Source: Vibrio sp. 10N
GTDB taxonomy: Bacteria; Pseudomonadota; Gammaproteobacteria; Enterobacterales; Vibrionaceae
NCBI RefSeq assembly: GCF_036245475.1
Contig: NZ_BTPM01000001.1
Coordinates: 2,976,001-3,040,000, forward strand
DNA length: 64,000 nucleotides
Direction: 5' to 3'
A program made the position numbers and the translations under genes. Of this stretch, positions 39,870 to 49,989 are shown in pieces; position 1 is the first letter of the stretch; every line of letters starts with the position of its first letter. The notes below the pieces were generated by a model. The model made no database searches and was not told the DNA's origin. It saw only the letters and a list, made by a program, of their open reading frames with translations.

Positions 39870-40766
39870 TCAGTCTATTCCACCGATGCGATTAAATCTG
39901 ACACCGGTTGGGATCCATGTAGGCAGAATGCTGTCTGCACCACGTTCAAATTCAAAGCTAATCCAAATGCCAACCGCTTTACCCACTAGGTTGCCTTCTG
40001 GCACAAAACCCCAGTAACGGCTGTCGGCACTGTTGTCACGGTTATCGCCCATCACGAAGTATTGACCTTCTGGTACCACCCACTCGTTCACGCCATTGCG
40101 CGGCTGATATTGATCAACGCGGTCACGACGAAGTGGATTCACCAGCACTTGGTGGCCGACTTCTCCCAGCTTTTCATCCATTTGAATTAGCGGGATACCA
40201 TTTTGGATAAATGGGCTGTCTTGGACATTCGACAGCTTAACTGGCTTACAGCGTGACTCGCCTGGACGTTGAATACAGATGTCCTTACGAGCGCTGTAAC
40301 GAACCGTATCACCCGGCAAACCAACCACACGCTTAATGTAGTCAATATTTGGCTGCGGTGGGTATTTAAATACGACGATATCACCTCGCTCAGGTTTGCC
40401 CGTTTCAACCAACTGAGTACGCCATACTGGATCTTTAAGTCCATACGCGTATTTCTCAACGAGGATGAAGTCGCCAACCAGTAGCGTCGGCATCATAGAG
40501 CCTGATGGGATTTGGAATGGTTCATAAATAAATGAACGCAATACCAACACAAAGGCGATAACAGGAAAAATGGAAACACTATTCTCAACAAACCAAGATG
40601 GCTCGACCGCTTTGTTTGCTGTTTCTTCATCAATTTGATTTGCTTGCGCTTGGATGTCCGCCAGCTTCTGCTGACGCTGCTTTCTCAATACGAGCTTATC
40701 CATAACCCAAACGACACCAGTCACTAACGTCACGATGACGAGGATCAATGAGAAGGTATTAGCCAT
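39870..40766 (-). CDS. lepB: Signal peptidase I
   Basis: 298-residue inner-membrane serine protease that removes Sec and Tat leader peptides. Two N-terminal membrane helices (about 5-22 and 64-80). The Ser/Lys dyad is S90 in PSGSMMPTL and K145 in [12 protein letters not shown], one off the E. coli numbering (S91/K146). Third member of the lepA-lepB-rnc-era run. Confidence 0.97.
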   Translation of the reverse strand: MANTFSLILVIVTLVTGVVWVMDKLVLRKQRQQKLADIQAQANQIDEETANKAVEPSWFVENSVSIFPVIAFVLVLRSFIYEPFQIPSGSMMPTLLVGDFILVEKYAYGLKDPVWRTQLVETGKPERGDIVVFKYPPQPNIDYIKRVVGLPGDTVRYSARKDICIQRPGESRCKPVKLSNVQDSPFIQNGIPLIQMDEKLGEVGHQVLVNPLRRDRVDQYQPRNGVNEWVVPEGQYFVMGDNRDNSADSRYWGFVPEGNLVGKAVGIWISFEFERGADSILPTWIPTGVRFNRIGGID

Positions 40767-40803
40767 TCAATTCCCTTAATTTTCGTATCTTTAAAAATAA
40801 CGA

Positions 40804-40834
40804 AAGTGAAAGCACTCAATGAGCACTTTCACTT
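40804..40834 (-). terminator. Weak terminator or attenuator between lepA and lepB
   Basis: AAGTGAAAG / CTTTCACTT with an inner CTC/GAG pair, followed on the minus strand by TCGTTATTTTT. The T-run is displaced, so partial read-through into lepB is expected. Confidence 0.5.
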
Positions 40835-40868
40835 CTGCTGTATTATGTCGCCACGTTAGGCAAAAGAA

Positions 40869-42662
40869 TTAGTCTTTGCCTACGTGTAGAATCGCAAGGA
40901 ACGCTTCTTGAGGCAGTTCAACGTTACCGATCTGCTTCATACGTTTCTTACCTTCTTTCTGTTTCTTCAACAGTTTCTTCTTACGGCTTACGTCACCACC
41001 GTAACATTTCGCGATTACGTTTTTACGTAACTGTTTCACAGTAGAACGCGCAATGATGTGGTTACCGATCGCAGCCTGAATCGCGATATCGAACATCTGG
41101 CGAGGGATGAACTCTTTCATCTTCTCAACCAACTGACGACCACGGCTCTGAGACTGATCTTTGTGAGTGATGATGGCCAGTGCGTCTACCGTATCACCGT
41201 TCAGCAGTACGTCCACACGCACCATGTTCGACGCTTCAAAGCGTTGGAAGTTGTAATCCAGTGATGCATAACCACGAGAAGTCGACTTCAGACGGTCGAA
41301 GAAGTCGAGTACTACTTCTGCCATCGGGATATCGTAAGTCACAGCCACTTGGTTGCCGTGATAAACCATGTCTACCTGAGTACCACGCTTCTCAACACAA
41401 AGCGTAATCACGTTACCTAGGTAATCCGATGGTACAAGGATATTACAACGTGCGATTGGCTCACGAATTTCTTCAATGTCGTTGGTTGCCGGCAGTTTCG
41501 CTGGGCTATCAACATAGTGAAGTGAACCGTCCGTTTTCTCTACTTCGTAGACTACCGTCGGCGCTGTCGTGATCAGGTCTAGGTCGTACTCACGCTCTAG
41601 ACGCTCTTGGATAATCTCCATGTGAAGCATACCCAAGAAGCCACAACGGAAACCAAAACCCAGTGCAGCAGAGCTCTCTGGCTCATAGAACAGTGACGCA
41701 TCGTTTAGGCTGAGTTTGCCTAGTGCATCACGGAAGTTTTCGTAATCATCAGACGATACAGGGAATAGACCCGCGTAGACCTGAGGTTTTACTTTTTGGA
41801 AGCCTGGCAGTGCAACTTCACAGCCATTCTTAGCGGTGGTCAGTGTATCACCCACTGGCGCGCCAAGGATGTCTTTGATACCACACACAACCCAACCTAC
41901 TTCGCCGGTATTTAGCTCAGTCGTGTCAACTTGTTTTGGTGTGAAGATACCAAGGCGGTCTACACCCCAAACCTGACCGGTGCTCATTACTTTGATCTTG
42001 TCGTTCTTCTTCAGCACGCCGTTTTTAATACGTACTAGAGAAACAACACCGAGGTAGTTATCGAACCAAGAGTCGATGATTAGCGCTTGCAGTGGATCGT
42101 CTGGATTGCCTTCTGGTGCCGGGATCGCTTTTACGATCTCTTCAAGCACATCGTCAACACCTAGACCGGTCTTCGCAGAACAGCGAACCGCTTCCATCGC
42201 GTCGATACCAACGATCTCTTCGATCTCTTCAGCAACACGCTCTGGCTCTGCTGCTGGAAGGTCGATCTTGTTCAGAACTGGAACCACTTCAAGTTCCATT
42301 TCAATTGCGGTGTAGCAGTTCGCTAGTGTCTGAGCTTCAACACCCTGACCCGCATCAACCACCAGTAGCGCACCTTCACAAGCCGCCAGGGAACGTGATA
42401 CTTCGTACGAGAAGTCAACGTGTCCTGGAGTATCGATAAAGTTTAGCTGATAGGTTTCCCCATCTTTCGCCGTGTAATCCAGAGTAACACTCTGAGCTTT
42501 AATAGTGATACCGCGCTCGCGCTCTAGATCCATCGAATCAAGAACCTGTGCCGCCATTTCACGGTCGCTTAAGCCGCCGCAAACTTGGATCAAACGGTCC
42601 GACAGCGTCGATTTACCGTGGTCAATGTGGGCGATAATAGAAAAGTTACGAATGTGCTTCAT
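40869..42662 (-). CDS. lepA: Elongation factor 4 (LepA)
   Basis: 597-residue translational GTPase. G1 [10 protein letters not shown]3 DTPGHVDF, G4 NKIDLPAA are intact, followed by domains II, III and V and the LepA-specific C-terminal domain rich in Lys/Arg ([22 protein letters not shown] region). Affects ribosome back-translocation and initiation. Heads the lepA-lepB-rnc-era cluster. Confidence 0.98.
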   Translation of the reverse strand: MKHIRNFSIIAHIDHGKSTLSDRLIQVCGGLSDREMAAQVLDSMDLERERGITIKAQSVTLDYTAKDGETYQLNFIDTPGHVDFSYEVSRSLAACEGALLVVDAGQGVEAQTLANCYTAIEMELEVVPVLNKIDLPAAEPERVAEEIEEIVGIDAMEAVRCSAKTGLGVDDVLEEIVKAIPAPEGNPDDPLQALIIDSWFDNYLGVVSLVRIKNGVLKKNDKIKVMSTGQVWGVDRLGIFTPKQVDTTELNTGEVGWVVCGIKDILGAPVGDTLTTAKNGCEVALPGFQKVKPQVYAGLFPVSSDDYENFRDALGKLSLNDASLFYEPESSAALGFGFRCGFLGMLHMEIIQERLEREYDLDLITTAPTVVYEVEKTDGSLHYVDSPAKLPATNDIEEIREPIARCNILVPSDYLGNVITLCVEKRGTQVDMVYHGNQVAVTYDIPMAEVVLDFFDRLKSTSRGYASLDYNFQRFEASNMVRVDVLLNGDTVDALAIITHKDQSQSRGRQLVEKMKEFIPRQMFDIAIQAAIGNHIIARSTVKQLRKNVIAKCYGGDVSRKKKLLKKQKEGKKRMKQIGNVELPQEAFLAILHVGKD

Positions 42663-42774
42663 AGATTTGGTGTAGCTAAACTCTTAAACAATTAGGGAAT
42701 GAAATAGCGGAAAAAACACGCATTTCAATTAAGTTGGCAGATTCTACCCAATTTCGTTGCGGTTCGCACCTTAT

Positions 42775-43245
42775 TTAGGCAATGGACTGCCCGAGCACCC
42801 GCACCAATTCAACCTGTTGATGCGACGCCGCCTCCATTGGCGACACCCATTTCTTTGCGAGCCTGAAGCCCAAACAGGCAGAAACTGCTGAAAAACCAAT
42901 CACCACCAGCTCACTACCGCCAAGCAATGGCGCGAGCCACAATTGGCCCACCATCGCTCCTAAAAACAGGAACAACAGAGGCAACAAATAGATCAATGCC
43001 GCCGATTGCAGCAGGCTTTTCTCTGGAAACGCGATTTCAACAATATCGCCAGGGTTGACGGTTTTGGAGGTCAGTAGATGCCAGCTCAGCTGTTTGTTAC
43101 CGACCGCTTTGGTGACAATGCCGGTGCCACAACTGTTTTTTGATTGGCAAGAGCTGCAACTGGTTTGTTGGTCGCAGCTCAATTCAACTTGATAACGATG
43201 ACCACGGTTAGTTACCGAGGTCACCGTCGCAAGAGCGGTCATCAT
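42775..43245 (-). CDS. rseC: SoxR-reducing system / sigma-E regulator RseC
   Basis: 156 residues. The N-terminal part has four Cys (CDQQTSCSSCQSKNSC) that could bind a metal or FeS centre, followed by two membrane helices (about 78-98 and 104-122). RseC modulates sigma-E activity mildly and helps reduce SoxR in E. coli. Start overlaps the rseB stop by 4 bp. Last gene of the rpoE operon. Confidence 0.93.
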   Translation of the reverse strand: MMTALATVTSVTNRGHRYQVELSCDQQTSCSSCQSKNSCGTGIVTKAVGNKQLSWHLLTSKTVNPGDIVEIAFPEKSLLQSAALIYLLPLLFLFLGAMVGQLWLAPLLGGSELVVIGFSAVSACLGFRLAKKWVSPMEAASHQQVELVRVLGQSIA

Positions 43246-44222
43246 GGGGTTACGCCTTCATCTGCTTGCTGTACTTTATTCAGTTTAACAGATTGTGCGA
43301 TGCGCTGCGCAGTCGCAGGAGGAATGTCACCAACCACAGAGATCTGCTTATCACCGGTGACAATGCTATGCACAGTGCGACGTCCTTGACGGATCAGCTG
43401 ACCTTTCATCGAATTACTATCACGATCCGATACGTAGACGGAGAAGCTAAATAAGCCATCAGTGTACATTTGGCTCTCTACCACATCTTCGGTGGCGATC
43501 ATGCGATAGCGATTAAGATCTTTGGGATTGAAACCACTTGGCACCCAACCAACCTGCCAGAAGGTCTGTTCAATGTTGCCTTTCGGCAGCGACAGTACCG
43601 CAGGGAGCTGGACTTCATCGAGCGAGCTGAGCATGGTCGCAATGTGATCGTTGATGGTGTAAGAGATAACGCGATATTGCTCTAAGATCTCACCATCTCG
43701 ATCAAGAAGATCCGCGCGCAGAGGCAATTTACTTTTTTCATCGACCCACAACACGTATGAGTAACGCAGCCCATCTTTAGGCACGACACGAAATACTTGC
43801 GCTGCCGCTCCCGCTTCTCTGGCACGGCCAACACGCACATAATCGTAATATTGGCTCAGCTTTGTGACATCGCTGTTAAGCAGTGGCATCAAAGGCGCGA
43901 CCATTTTACCCGATTCGATAGTAAACGGATCGACACCAGGCTCGATGTAGCTGACCTCATTGCCACGGCGGATCACTTCGCGAACCGGTCCACTTAAATA
44001 GACCAAATGAGCCAACTGCTGATCTTCATGTCGCGCATGACGATACAACAAAGGCTCAATACTGTTCTTTTTGATAAGGATATAAGACAGTTCGTAGTTC
44101 AATTGCTGACTGGCGTCATTCATCTGATGCAACAAAGCCTCTACAGAAGATTGCTCTTCTGCAAAGGCCGAGTTAGCAAACAAACTGAACAGCAATAACG
44201 AACTGGTCAGAAGTTTTTTCAT
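43242..44222 (-). CDS. rseB: Sigma-E regulatory protein RseB
   Basis: 326 residues with a signal peptide (KKLLTSSLLLFSLFANSAFA). Periplasmic two-domain lipoprotein-localisation-like fold that binds the periplasmic part of RseA and shields it from DegS until displaced by LPS or misfolded porins. Starts inside the end of rseA (4-bp overlap) and overlaps rseC, giving coupled translation. Confidence 0.95.
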   Translation of the reverse strand: MKKLLTSSLLLFSLFANSAFAEEQSSVEALLHQMNDASQQLNYELSYILIKKNSIEPLLYRHARHEDQQLAHLVYLSGPVREVIRRGNEVSYIEPGVDPFTIESGKMVAPLMPLLNSDVTKLSQYYDYVRVGRAREAGAAAQVFRVVPKDGLRYSYVLWVDEKSKLPLRADLLDRDGEILEQYRVISYTINDHIATMLSSLDEVQLPAVLSLPKGNIEQTFWQVGWVPSGFNPKDLNRYRMIATEDVVESQMYTDGLFSFSVYVSDRDSNSMKGQLIRQGRRTVHSIVTGDKQISVVGDIPPATAQRIAQSVKLNKVQQADEGVTP

Positions 44223-44833
44223 TCAATTACCGATTCTGTATCCGTAGTCAGAGACGCTTGATCGTCACTGTTTAAGCGCAGCTGTAGCTCGTAATCTTGC
44301 AATAGAGCATTAATGCGGCGGCGCTGCTCTTGTACATTGGCGCTTTCATTCTGGTTTGTTCTCGCGACTGAATCACGAGTCAAACTTACAGGCTCCGCGC
44401 TACCCGAAAATGGGATAGTTTGCAGCACTGGTAGCTGCTCAACTTCAGGTTGCGATGCATCTTGTCCAGAGAACTGCTGCACACCTAAAATAACGGCGAG
44501 CGATACACACGCGGCAATACCCACTTGGCCAAACTGAGTTAGCCATGCCGGTAGCTGACGTTTCGCTTGCGACGGTGTCGGTTGCGCCTCAATCGGTGTC
44601 ACTGTCTCTTTGCTTACCGCTTGATGCGCTGGCTCATCATCGAGTGCCAGTGCGACGCTCTCAGCAATATTCCAATCTAGGCTTTGTGGTTCATCACCAC
44701 GCATCACATCACCGATGAGGTGGTAGTTTTGCCAGGTTTGTTTGCTCTCCTGATCATTCTCCAGCGCTTCGATTAGCGCCTCATCGATCAGGTCTCCATC
44801 CATGAATGCTGAAAGCTTCTGTTTGTCAGCCAT
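44219..44833 (-). CDS. rseA: Anti-sigma-E factor RseA
   Basis: 204 residues from ATG 44833 (MADKQKLSAFMDGDL), which has GGTGA in front; a Met four codons earlier lacks one. Cytoplasmic sigma-binding domain (1-90), one membrane helix (VGIAACVSLAVILGVQQF, about 100-118) and a periplasmic tail that RseB and DegS act on. Second gene of the sigma-E operon. Confidence 0.95.
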   Translation of the reverse strand: MADKQKLSAFMDGDLIDEALIEALENDQESKQTWQNYHLIGDVMRGDEPQSLDWNIAESVALALDDEPAHQAVSKETVTPIEAQPTPSQAKRQLPAWLTQFGQVGIAACVSLAVILGVQQFSGQDASQPEVEQLPVLQTIPFSGSAEPVSLTRDSVARTNQNESANVQEQRRRINALLQDYELQLRLNSDDQASLTTDTESVIE

Positions 44834-44859
44834 TATATTCACCATAGTTGTAACTAGTT

Positions 44860-45438
44860 TTAGCGTTGAAGAAGAGGCTTAATCTTCTTCTCTACCGCTT
44901 CACGAGCACGGAAGATACGCGAACGTACCGTTCCTACTGGGCAATCCATTACTTCTGCAATTTCTTCGTAGCTCAAGCCATCAAGCTCACGAAGGGTCAT
45001 TGCAGTCTTTAAGTCTTCAGGTAACGCTTCAATTGCAGCGAAAACTGTTCGCTTCAATTCATTCGACAACGTTAAGTTCTCAGGGTTCGAAATTTCTTTC
45101 AAAGCGTTACCGGTTTCAAAAAATTCGGCATCTTCTGCGTCCACATCGCTGGCAGGTGGCCTACGGCTCTGTGCCACAATGTGATTCTTCGCGGTGTTCA
45201 CTGCTATGCGATACAACCAAGTATAGAAAGCACTCTCGCCTCTAAACGTTGGGATCGCTCGATACGCTTTAATAAATGCTTCTTGGGCTATGTCCGCTAC
45301 ATCGCCCGAATTGCTCACGTATCGTGATATGAGATTGCAAACCTTGTTTTGATAGCGCAAAACCAATAGGTTAAATGCTTGTTTATCTCCACTTTGAACG
45401 CGCTCAATCAACACCTGATCGGTCGGCTGCTCGTTCAT
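44860..45438 (-). CDS. rpoE: RNA polymerase sigma-E factor
   Basis: 192 residues from ATG 45438 (MNEQPTDQVLIERV), matching the family length of 191; the in-frame GTG at 45450 has no spacing to the AGGAG site. ECF sigma with region 2 (DIAQEAFIKAYRA, FYTWLYRIAVNTAKN) and region 4 (LRELDGLSYEEIAEVMDCPVG split over two helices). Controls the envelope stress response. A sigma-E-like promoter lies upstream, indicating autoregulation. Confidence 0.97.
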   Translation of the reverse strand: MNEQPTDQVLIERVQSGDKQAFNLLVLRYQNKVCNLISRYVSNSGDVADIAQEAFIKAYRAIPTFRGESAFYTWLYRIAVNTAKNHIVAQSRRPPASDVDAEDAEFFETGNALKEISNPENLTLSNELKRTVFAAIEALPEDLKTAMTLRELDGLSYEEIAEVMDCPVGTVRSRIFRAREAVEKKIKPLLQR

Positions 45439-45538
45439 GCGAGCGTTCACTCCTATTCGTTATTACCCTTACCTTCTCAGATATGAGTATTAATTATGCA
45501 TATTGTAGTCTTGACACCACCGCTAACATGAGCACTAT

Positions 45539-45566
45539 TGTGACTCTATGCAAATTGGAAAGTTCC
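45539..45566 (-). promoter_or_regulatory. Predicted sigma-E autoregulatory promoter of rpoE-rseABC
   Basis: On the minus strand GGAACTTT is followed, after 15 bases, by TCACA, close to the sigma-E pattern GGAACTT-N15/16-TCnnA. The leader to the rpoE ATG would be about 95 nt. E. coli rpoE has the same arrangement. Confidence 0.65.
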
Positions 45567-45711
45567 AAACTTTCTGCATTTTTTTGTTATTTATCATTCA
45601 CAATGTGATTTGGCGTCAACTACAATGGGGCCAATTCTCTAGAATGGATTACTTAACGCCACAACACAACGAGTTTTTCAACCCGTTACGCATGGCGGTA
45701 ATCCTCTTAGC

Positions 45712-45785
45712 AAGTGCCCTTCGCCAGCTGCGATACGCAGCTTCCTATCGTGCACTTTTAGCTGGGTAGAGTCTGCTAGCTCTAC
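45712..45785 (+). promoter_or_regulatory. Hairpin-rich leader of nadB
   Basis: Two stable stems lie just before nadB. The first is AGCTGCG-ATA-CGCAGCT (45725-45741), closed further out by AAGTGC (45712-45717) and GCACTT (45751-45756). The second is GGTAGAG / CTCTACC (45764-45785, 8-nt loop), ending 25 bp before the ATG. It does not contain the enterobacterial NadR box. An RNA leader or operators are both possible. The remainder of 45567-45711 shows no gene I can support. Confidence 0.45.
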
Positions 45786-45810
45786 CATAGGTCAGGATTT
45801 TAATAGAATT

Positions 45811-47412
45811 ATGAACACAAACCGAGAACATCTTTGTGATGTTTTAGTTATAGGAAGTGGCGCTGCTGGTCTTTCTCTTGCGCTGCGAGTTGCTGAGCGC
45901 GCTAAGGTTATTGTTTTAAGTAAAGGCCCGTTGAGTGAAGGGGCAACCTATTACGCTCAAGGCGGTATTGCCGCAGTTTTCGACGAAGCCGACAGCATCG
46001 AGTCACATGTTAACGACACCAATATTGCGGGTGCCGGGCTGTGTGAAGAAGACACCGTACAGTTTATTGCCGAGAACGCCAAGGAGTGCGTCCAGTGGCT
46101 TATCGATGGCGGTGTGCCCTTTGACCAAGTTGAAACCGAAAAGGACGAAGCGCCGCGTTATCACTTAACGCGCGAAGGCGGCCACAGTCATCGTCGTATT
46201 CTGCATGCGGCCGATGCGACGGGCATGGCGATGCAGACTACGCTTCAAGACAACGTGCTTAACCACCCAAACATCGAGATTTTTGAGCGCTACAACGCCT
46301 TAGATTTGATCACTGAAGACAAAGTGGGTGGCAGCAAAGACAAAGTGGTTGGTGCCTATATTTGGAACCGCAACAAAGAACACGTTGAAACCGTGCGTGC
46401 TAAGTTTGTCGTCCTTGCGACTGGTGGTGCATCAAAAGTGTATCAGTACACCTCTAACCCAGACGTGTCCTCTGGTGACGGCATTGCGATGGCATGGCGC
46501 TCTGGTTGCCGAGTCGCCAACCTGGAGTTTAACCAATTCCACCCGACGTGTTTGTTCCACCCAGACGCACGTAACTTCCTGCTGACAGAAGCGCTACGAG
46601 GTGAAGGGGCTTATCTAAAACGCCCTGACGGCACGCGCTTTATGCCCGATTTTGACGAGCGAGAAGAGCTGGCTCCACGTGATGTGGTCGCTCGCGCTAT
46701 CGACTTTGAAATGAAGCGCTTGGGTGCCGATTGCATGTACCTTGACATCAGCCACAAGCCAGAAGAGTTTATTATTAAGCACTTCCCAACCATCCATATG
46801 CGCTTGCAAGATCTTGGCATCGACATGACTAAAGAGCCGATCCCTATCGTACCGGCTGCGCACTATACCTGTGGTGGCGTCATCGTTGATAAATCCGGTC
46901 GCACGGATCTAGAGCAGTTATATGCGATTGGTGAGGTGAGCTACACCGGTCTTCACGGTGCTAACCGCATGGCGTCGAACTCGCTACTTGAATGTGTGGT
47001 ATACGCTTGGTCAGCGGCCAAAGACATCATGGAAAAATTCGACAGCGCGACGCACCCAGAGACATTACCAGCGTGGGATGAAAGCCAAGTCAGCTGCTCT
47101 GATGAAGAAGTCATCATCCAACATAACTGGCACGAGCTGCGTCTGTTTATGTGGGATTACATGGGGATTGTGCGTACCGATAAACGCCTAGAGCGTGCGC
47201 TACGCCGCATTCAATTGCTGCAACAAGAAACTCACGAATACTACAGCCACTTCAAGGTCTCTAATAACCTGCTGGAACTGCGTAACCTGCTGCAAGTAGC
47301 AGAGCTTATGGTTCGCTGTGCGATGCAACGTAAAGAGAGTCGCGGTCTACACTACACTCTCGATTACCCTGAGATGTTAGAGAATAGCGGCCCAACTATT
47401 TTGGAGCCGTAA
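45811..47412 (+). CDS. nadB: L-aspartate oxidase
   Basis: 533-residue FAD enzyme making iminoaspartate, the first step of de novo NAD synthesis. FAD dinucleotide motif [14 protein letters not shown] (13-27), the fumarate-reductase-like active-site region [22 protein letters not shown] and HYTCGGV, and a helical C-terminal domain are complete. Divergent from rpoE, the same neighbourhood as in E. coli and other Vibrio. Confidence 0.97.
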   Translation: MNTNREHLCDVLVIGSGAAGLSLALRVAERAKVIVLSKGPLSEGATYYAQGGIAAVFDEADSIESHVNDTNIAGAGLCEEDTVQFIAENAKECVQWLIDGGVPFDQVETEKDEAPRYHLTREGGHSHRRILHAADATGMAMQTTLQDNVLNHPNIEIFERYNALDLITEDKVGGSKDKVVGAYIWNRNKEHVETVRAKFVVLATGGASKVYQYTSNPDVSSGDGIAMAWRSGCRVANLEFNQFHPTCLFHPDARNFLLTEALRGEGAYLKRPDGTRFMPDFDEREELAPRDVVARAIDFEMKRLGADCMYLDISHKPEEFIIKHFPTIHMRLQDLGIDMTKEPIPIVPAAHYTCGGVIVDKSGRTDLEQLYAIGEVSYTGLHGANRMASNSLLECVVYAWSAAKDIMEKFDSATHPETLPAWDESQVSCSDEEVIIQHNWHELRLFMWDYMGIVRTDKRLERALRRIQLLQQETHEYYSHFKVSNNLLELRNLLQVAELMVRCAMQRKESRGLHYTLDYPEMLENSGPTILEP

Positions 47413-47440
47413 TCTGCCACAAAGCGGTCATTCGAATCAA

Positions 47441-47465
47441 AGCAGCCTACTCAGGCTGCTTTTTT
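47441..47465 (+). terminator. Terminator of nadB
   Basis: AGCAGCCT / AGGCTGCT with a 4-nt loop and five T, 28 bp past the nadB stop. The T-run overlaps the stop codon of the convergent ygfX. Confidence 0.9.
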
Positions 47466-47844
47466 ATTGCCAGCCTTTTATGGCCACAACCAAGTGCCGG
47501 TAACTTCGCTCTGCCATACCCGCACGCCAAATAAGTCGCCAGCCATGTTGAGCGTCATAGAGAGCAATGACCCACCAAGCAAAAGCAAGATTAAACCGGA
47601 CCTCATTCAATCTCTCATCATTGAGGTGCCATTTATCTTCTTTGCAGCGCAAACGCCCCGTTACGCAAGGTCGTAGCATTTCGTTAGAAGCGATCAAGCG
47701 CCATATCAAGGGCAAAACCACCAGGGGCAAAGGGGTAAATAGAAGGATCAGGCAAAGGATACATTTAACGAGGTTATCAATAATCAAAGGAAGGGAGGAG
47801 AAAGATAGGAGCAGGTCAAGATGAGGAACCTCGGCCTGCGCCAT
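47464..47844 (-). CDS. ygfX: YgfX (CptA) family membrane protein
   Basis: 126 residues with two adjacent N-terminal membrane helices (about 10-30 and 35-50) and a soluble Trp-rich tail, the YgfX layout. In E. coli YgfX is the membrane partner of SdhE and has been described as a toxin affecting FtsZ/MreB. It begins 10 bp after the sdhE stop, the conserved sdhE-ygfX operon. Sequence identity to E. coli is low, so the call rests on layout and synteny. Confidence 0.8.
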   Translation of the reverse strand: MAQAEVPHLDLLLSFSSLPLIIDNLVKCILCLILLFTPLPLVVLPLIWRLIASNEMLRPCVTGRLRCKEDKWHLNDERLNEVRFNLAFAWWVIALYDAQHGWRLIWRAGMAERSYRHLVVAIKGWQ

Positions 47845-47854
47845 TATAAATTGA

Positions 47855-48115
47855 TTAGCGAACTTTACTTAAATTGTGTGCCACGATTTTGTCGACCATG
47901 GACGCGTGACCTAGGTTTTCGCTGCGACCATGCCCCATGACCCAAGTAAACAGGTCTGGATCATCGCATTCCAGCAGCGATACGAAGTCACGCTGCTCTT
48001 GATCATTGAGAGTATCAAAGCACTCCTCAAAGAAAGGCATAATCACTACGTCGAGCTCCAACATACCTCTACGACATGCCCACTTGATGCGCGCTTTTTC
48101 TTCACTAGAGTACAT
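47855..48115 (-). CDS. sdhE: FAD assembly factor SdhE
   Basis: 86 residues from ATG 48115 (MYSSEEKARIKWACRRG), preceded by GGAGATT; an ATG four codons earlier has no ribosome site. The RGxxE motif (RRGMLELD) that binds FAD-accepting flavoproteins and the C-terminal helix DKIVAHNL are intact. Promotes flavinylation of succinate dehydrogenase and fumarate reductase. Confidence 0.95.
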   Translation of the reverse strand: MYSSEEKARIKWACRRGMLELDVVIMPFFEECFDTLNDQEQRDFVSLLECDDPDLFTWVMGHGRSENLGHASMVDKIVAHNLSKVR

Positions 48116-48343
48116 TCTAATCTCCATCTACTACTCATTATGGGGCGAGTGTAACAAGCAAGTGAATACCCCACCACACCCTGTATCACACAAACTCAAC
48201 TTTGCTCACAAGATTTCGTGCAACAAACCGCATTTCGCTTTTATAGCTCACTCAACGGTCCGTTTATACTACGCAGTTTAAGCTGACAAATGGCAGCGCC
48301 GCGATTAACATAACAACCATGTATAACAAAGAGATCACAACCT

Positions 48344-49312
48344 ATGGAATGGCAACCTAGCATTCAAGCACTATCCCTCACCCCAGAGACAACGCTTCCC
48401 GCACTCATGTTGACGCCGCTCAACGCTTGGGGCGCGATTGAACTGACGGGTGACGACCGTAAGTCTTACCTTCAAGGTCAGGTGACCTGTGATGTGGTCT
48501 CACTGGAGGCGCAGCAATCCACGCTTGGCGCGCATTGCGATGCAAAAGGCAAAGCCTGGAGTGTGTTCCGCCTATTTCATACCAAGCAAGGCTACGCAAT
48601 GTTTCAACCATTGTCGGCGATTGCCCAAGAGTTAGTTGAGCTAAAGAAGTACGCTATCTTCTCTAAAGTTGAATTTACTCAAAGCAGCAAAATGTGTATT
48701 GGTGTCATGGGAGAACAGGCTCAAGCATGGGTTGATGAACATTTTCCATCATCAGGTGACGTAAGGCAGCAAAACGCCAGCAGTGCCGTACGCATTGATG
48801 ACCAGCGTTGGCTTGTACTGGCGAGTGACGAGCTTATTCACACCTTAGACGGCCAAGAACTGCAATGGGTACAGGAGTCCATCTGGACCAAGTTCGATAT
48901 CGAGGCAGGGCTGCCAATCCTGACCGCTGAACTGCAAAACCAGCACATTCCTCAAGCCTTTAACCTACAAGCTTTGGATGGAATCAGCTTCAACAAGGGC
49001 TGCTACACTGGCCAAGAGACCGTTGCCAGAGCCAAATACCGTGGGATCAACAAGCGTATGCTTGCCACGTTAACCGGCTCACTCTCCGCAGCTATTACTG
49101 GCGATGATGAACTGACTATCGAGCGCTCAGTGGGTGATAACTGGCGTAAAGCGGGCGATGTACTCAGTACATTCCAATACGATGACCATACACTGATGGC
49201 TTCAATCATCATCAACAATAATCTTGATGATGACGTTGAGTTCCGTTTGGCCTCACAACCAGATAGCCGACTGTCATTGTCATTACCGCCTTATCCACTC
49301 GATAGCGAGTGA
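48344..49312 (+). CDS. ygfZ: tRNA-modifying protein YgfZ
   Basis: 322 residues of the folate-binding GcvT-like fold. The family motif KGCYTGQE (about residue 223-230), with the Cys needed for function, is intact in FNKGCYTGQETVARAKYRG. YgfZ supports maturation of certain Fe-S enzymes such as MiaB in a tetrahydrofolate-dependent manner. Divergent from sdhE, its usual neighbour. Confidence 0.95.
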   Translation: MEWQPSIQALSLTPETTLPALMLTPLNAWGAIELTGDDRKSYLQGQVTCDVVSLEAQQSTLGAHCDAKGKAWSVFRLFHTKQGYAMFQPLSAIAQELVELKKYAIFSKVEFTQSSKMCIGVMGEQAQAWVDEHFPSSGDVRQQNASSAVRIDDQRWLVLASDELIHTLDGQELQWVQESIWTKFDIEAGLPILTAELQNQHIPQAFNLQALDGISFNKGCYTGQETVARAKYRGINKRMLATLTGSLSAAITGDDELTIERSVGDNWRKAGDVLSTFQYDDHTLMASIIINNNLDDDVEFRLASQPDSRLSLSLPPYPLDSE

Positions 49313-49324
49313 GTATTGGTGACA

Positions 49325-49825
49325 ATGCCAAAGTCTGACATCTCTGAGCGCCAACGTGTTGAGTTAGAGACGCCAATCACCACGTACCTAAAGCAAAATG
49401 GCATCCCATTCAGGGTACTCATGCAATCTCGCGAAGCCGTATCGATTGAAGATACGGCTGCGTTGCGCGGTATTACTCCGAATATGATGGTCAAAACCAT
49501 GGTATTGAGGGATATGGGAAACCGCTATGCGCTGGCCTGTTGCCCAGGCGATCGCCAGATCGACCCCAAGAAGGTACGCGCCGTATTGCAATCGAGGCGC
49601 ATGACCTGTGTCGATAGCAGCGACATCGAAGCGCTTACTGGCTATAAAGTGGGGACGGTGACACCACTGTTACTCAAAACCCCTATGCCCATCGTATTTG
49701 ACCATACATTGCAATCCACACCGATAATCACCATTAGCAGTGGTGAACGTATCGCTGGAATTGAGCTGGCGTTAAGCGATCTCTGTGCACAATGCGCTCC
49801 CACTTGGAGTGACATTATTCGCTAG
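49325..49825 (+). CDS. YbaK/EbsC-type aminoacyl-tRNA deacylase (copy 1)
   Basis: Probably 166 residues from ATG 49325; TTG 49316 and GTG 49319 are in-frame alternatives. YbaK/ProRS-insert fold with the conserved core AALRGITPNMMVKTMVLRD and a C-terminal GER(I)AGIELALSDL segment. Members hydrolyse mischarged tRNA such as Cys- or Ala-tRNA(Pro). It follows ygfZ by 12 bp and is likely cotranscribed. A second, ProX-like family member occurs at 60109 in this window. Confidence 0.85.
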   Translation: MPKSDISERQRVELETPITTYLKQNGIPFRVLMQSREAVSIEDTAALRGITPNMMVKTMVLRDMGNRYALACCPGDRQIDPKKVRAVLQSRRMTCVDSSDIEALTGYKVGTVTPLLLKTPMPIVFDHTLQSTPIITISSGERIAGIELALSDLCAQCAPTWSDIIR

Positions 49826-49989
49826 CTTCCACACCACGGCCCCCTACTGAGAACCTAAAACCAGCGCTTCAAATGTAATATTTTGTCCACTCAGAACCAC
49901 CAAATGTGAACTTAGTCGGATTTCACCATATACATCAATGAAAACTTATACATTTATTGAGCATAAATAGTCATTTCATGAAATTTAAG

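Noticed and set aside
45548..45769. Open frame of 73 codons between rpoE and nadB
   Set aside because: It overlaps the predicted sigma-E promoter and hairpins of the nadB leader, has no clear ribosome site and no recognisable protein character.
49895..49930. CRP-like site (TGTGA...TCACC)
   Set aside because: The spacing between halves is too long for the N6 CRP consensus.
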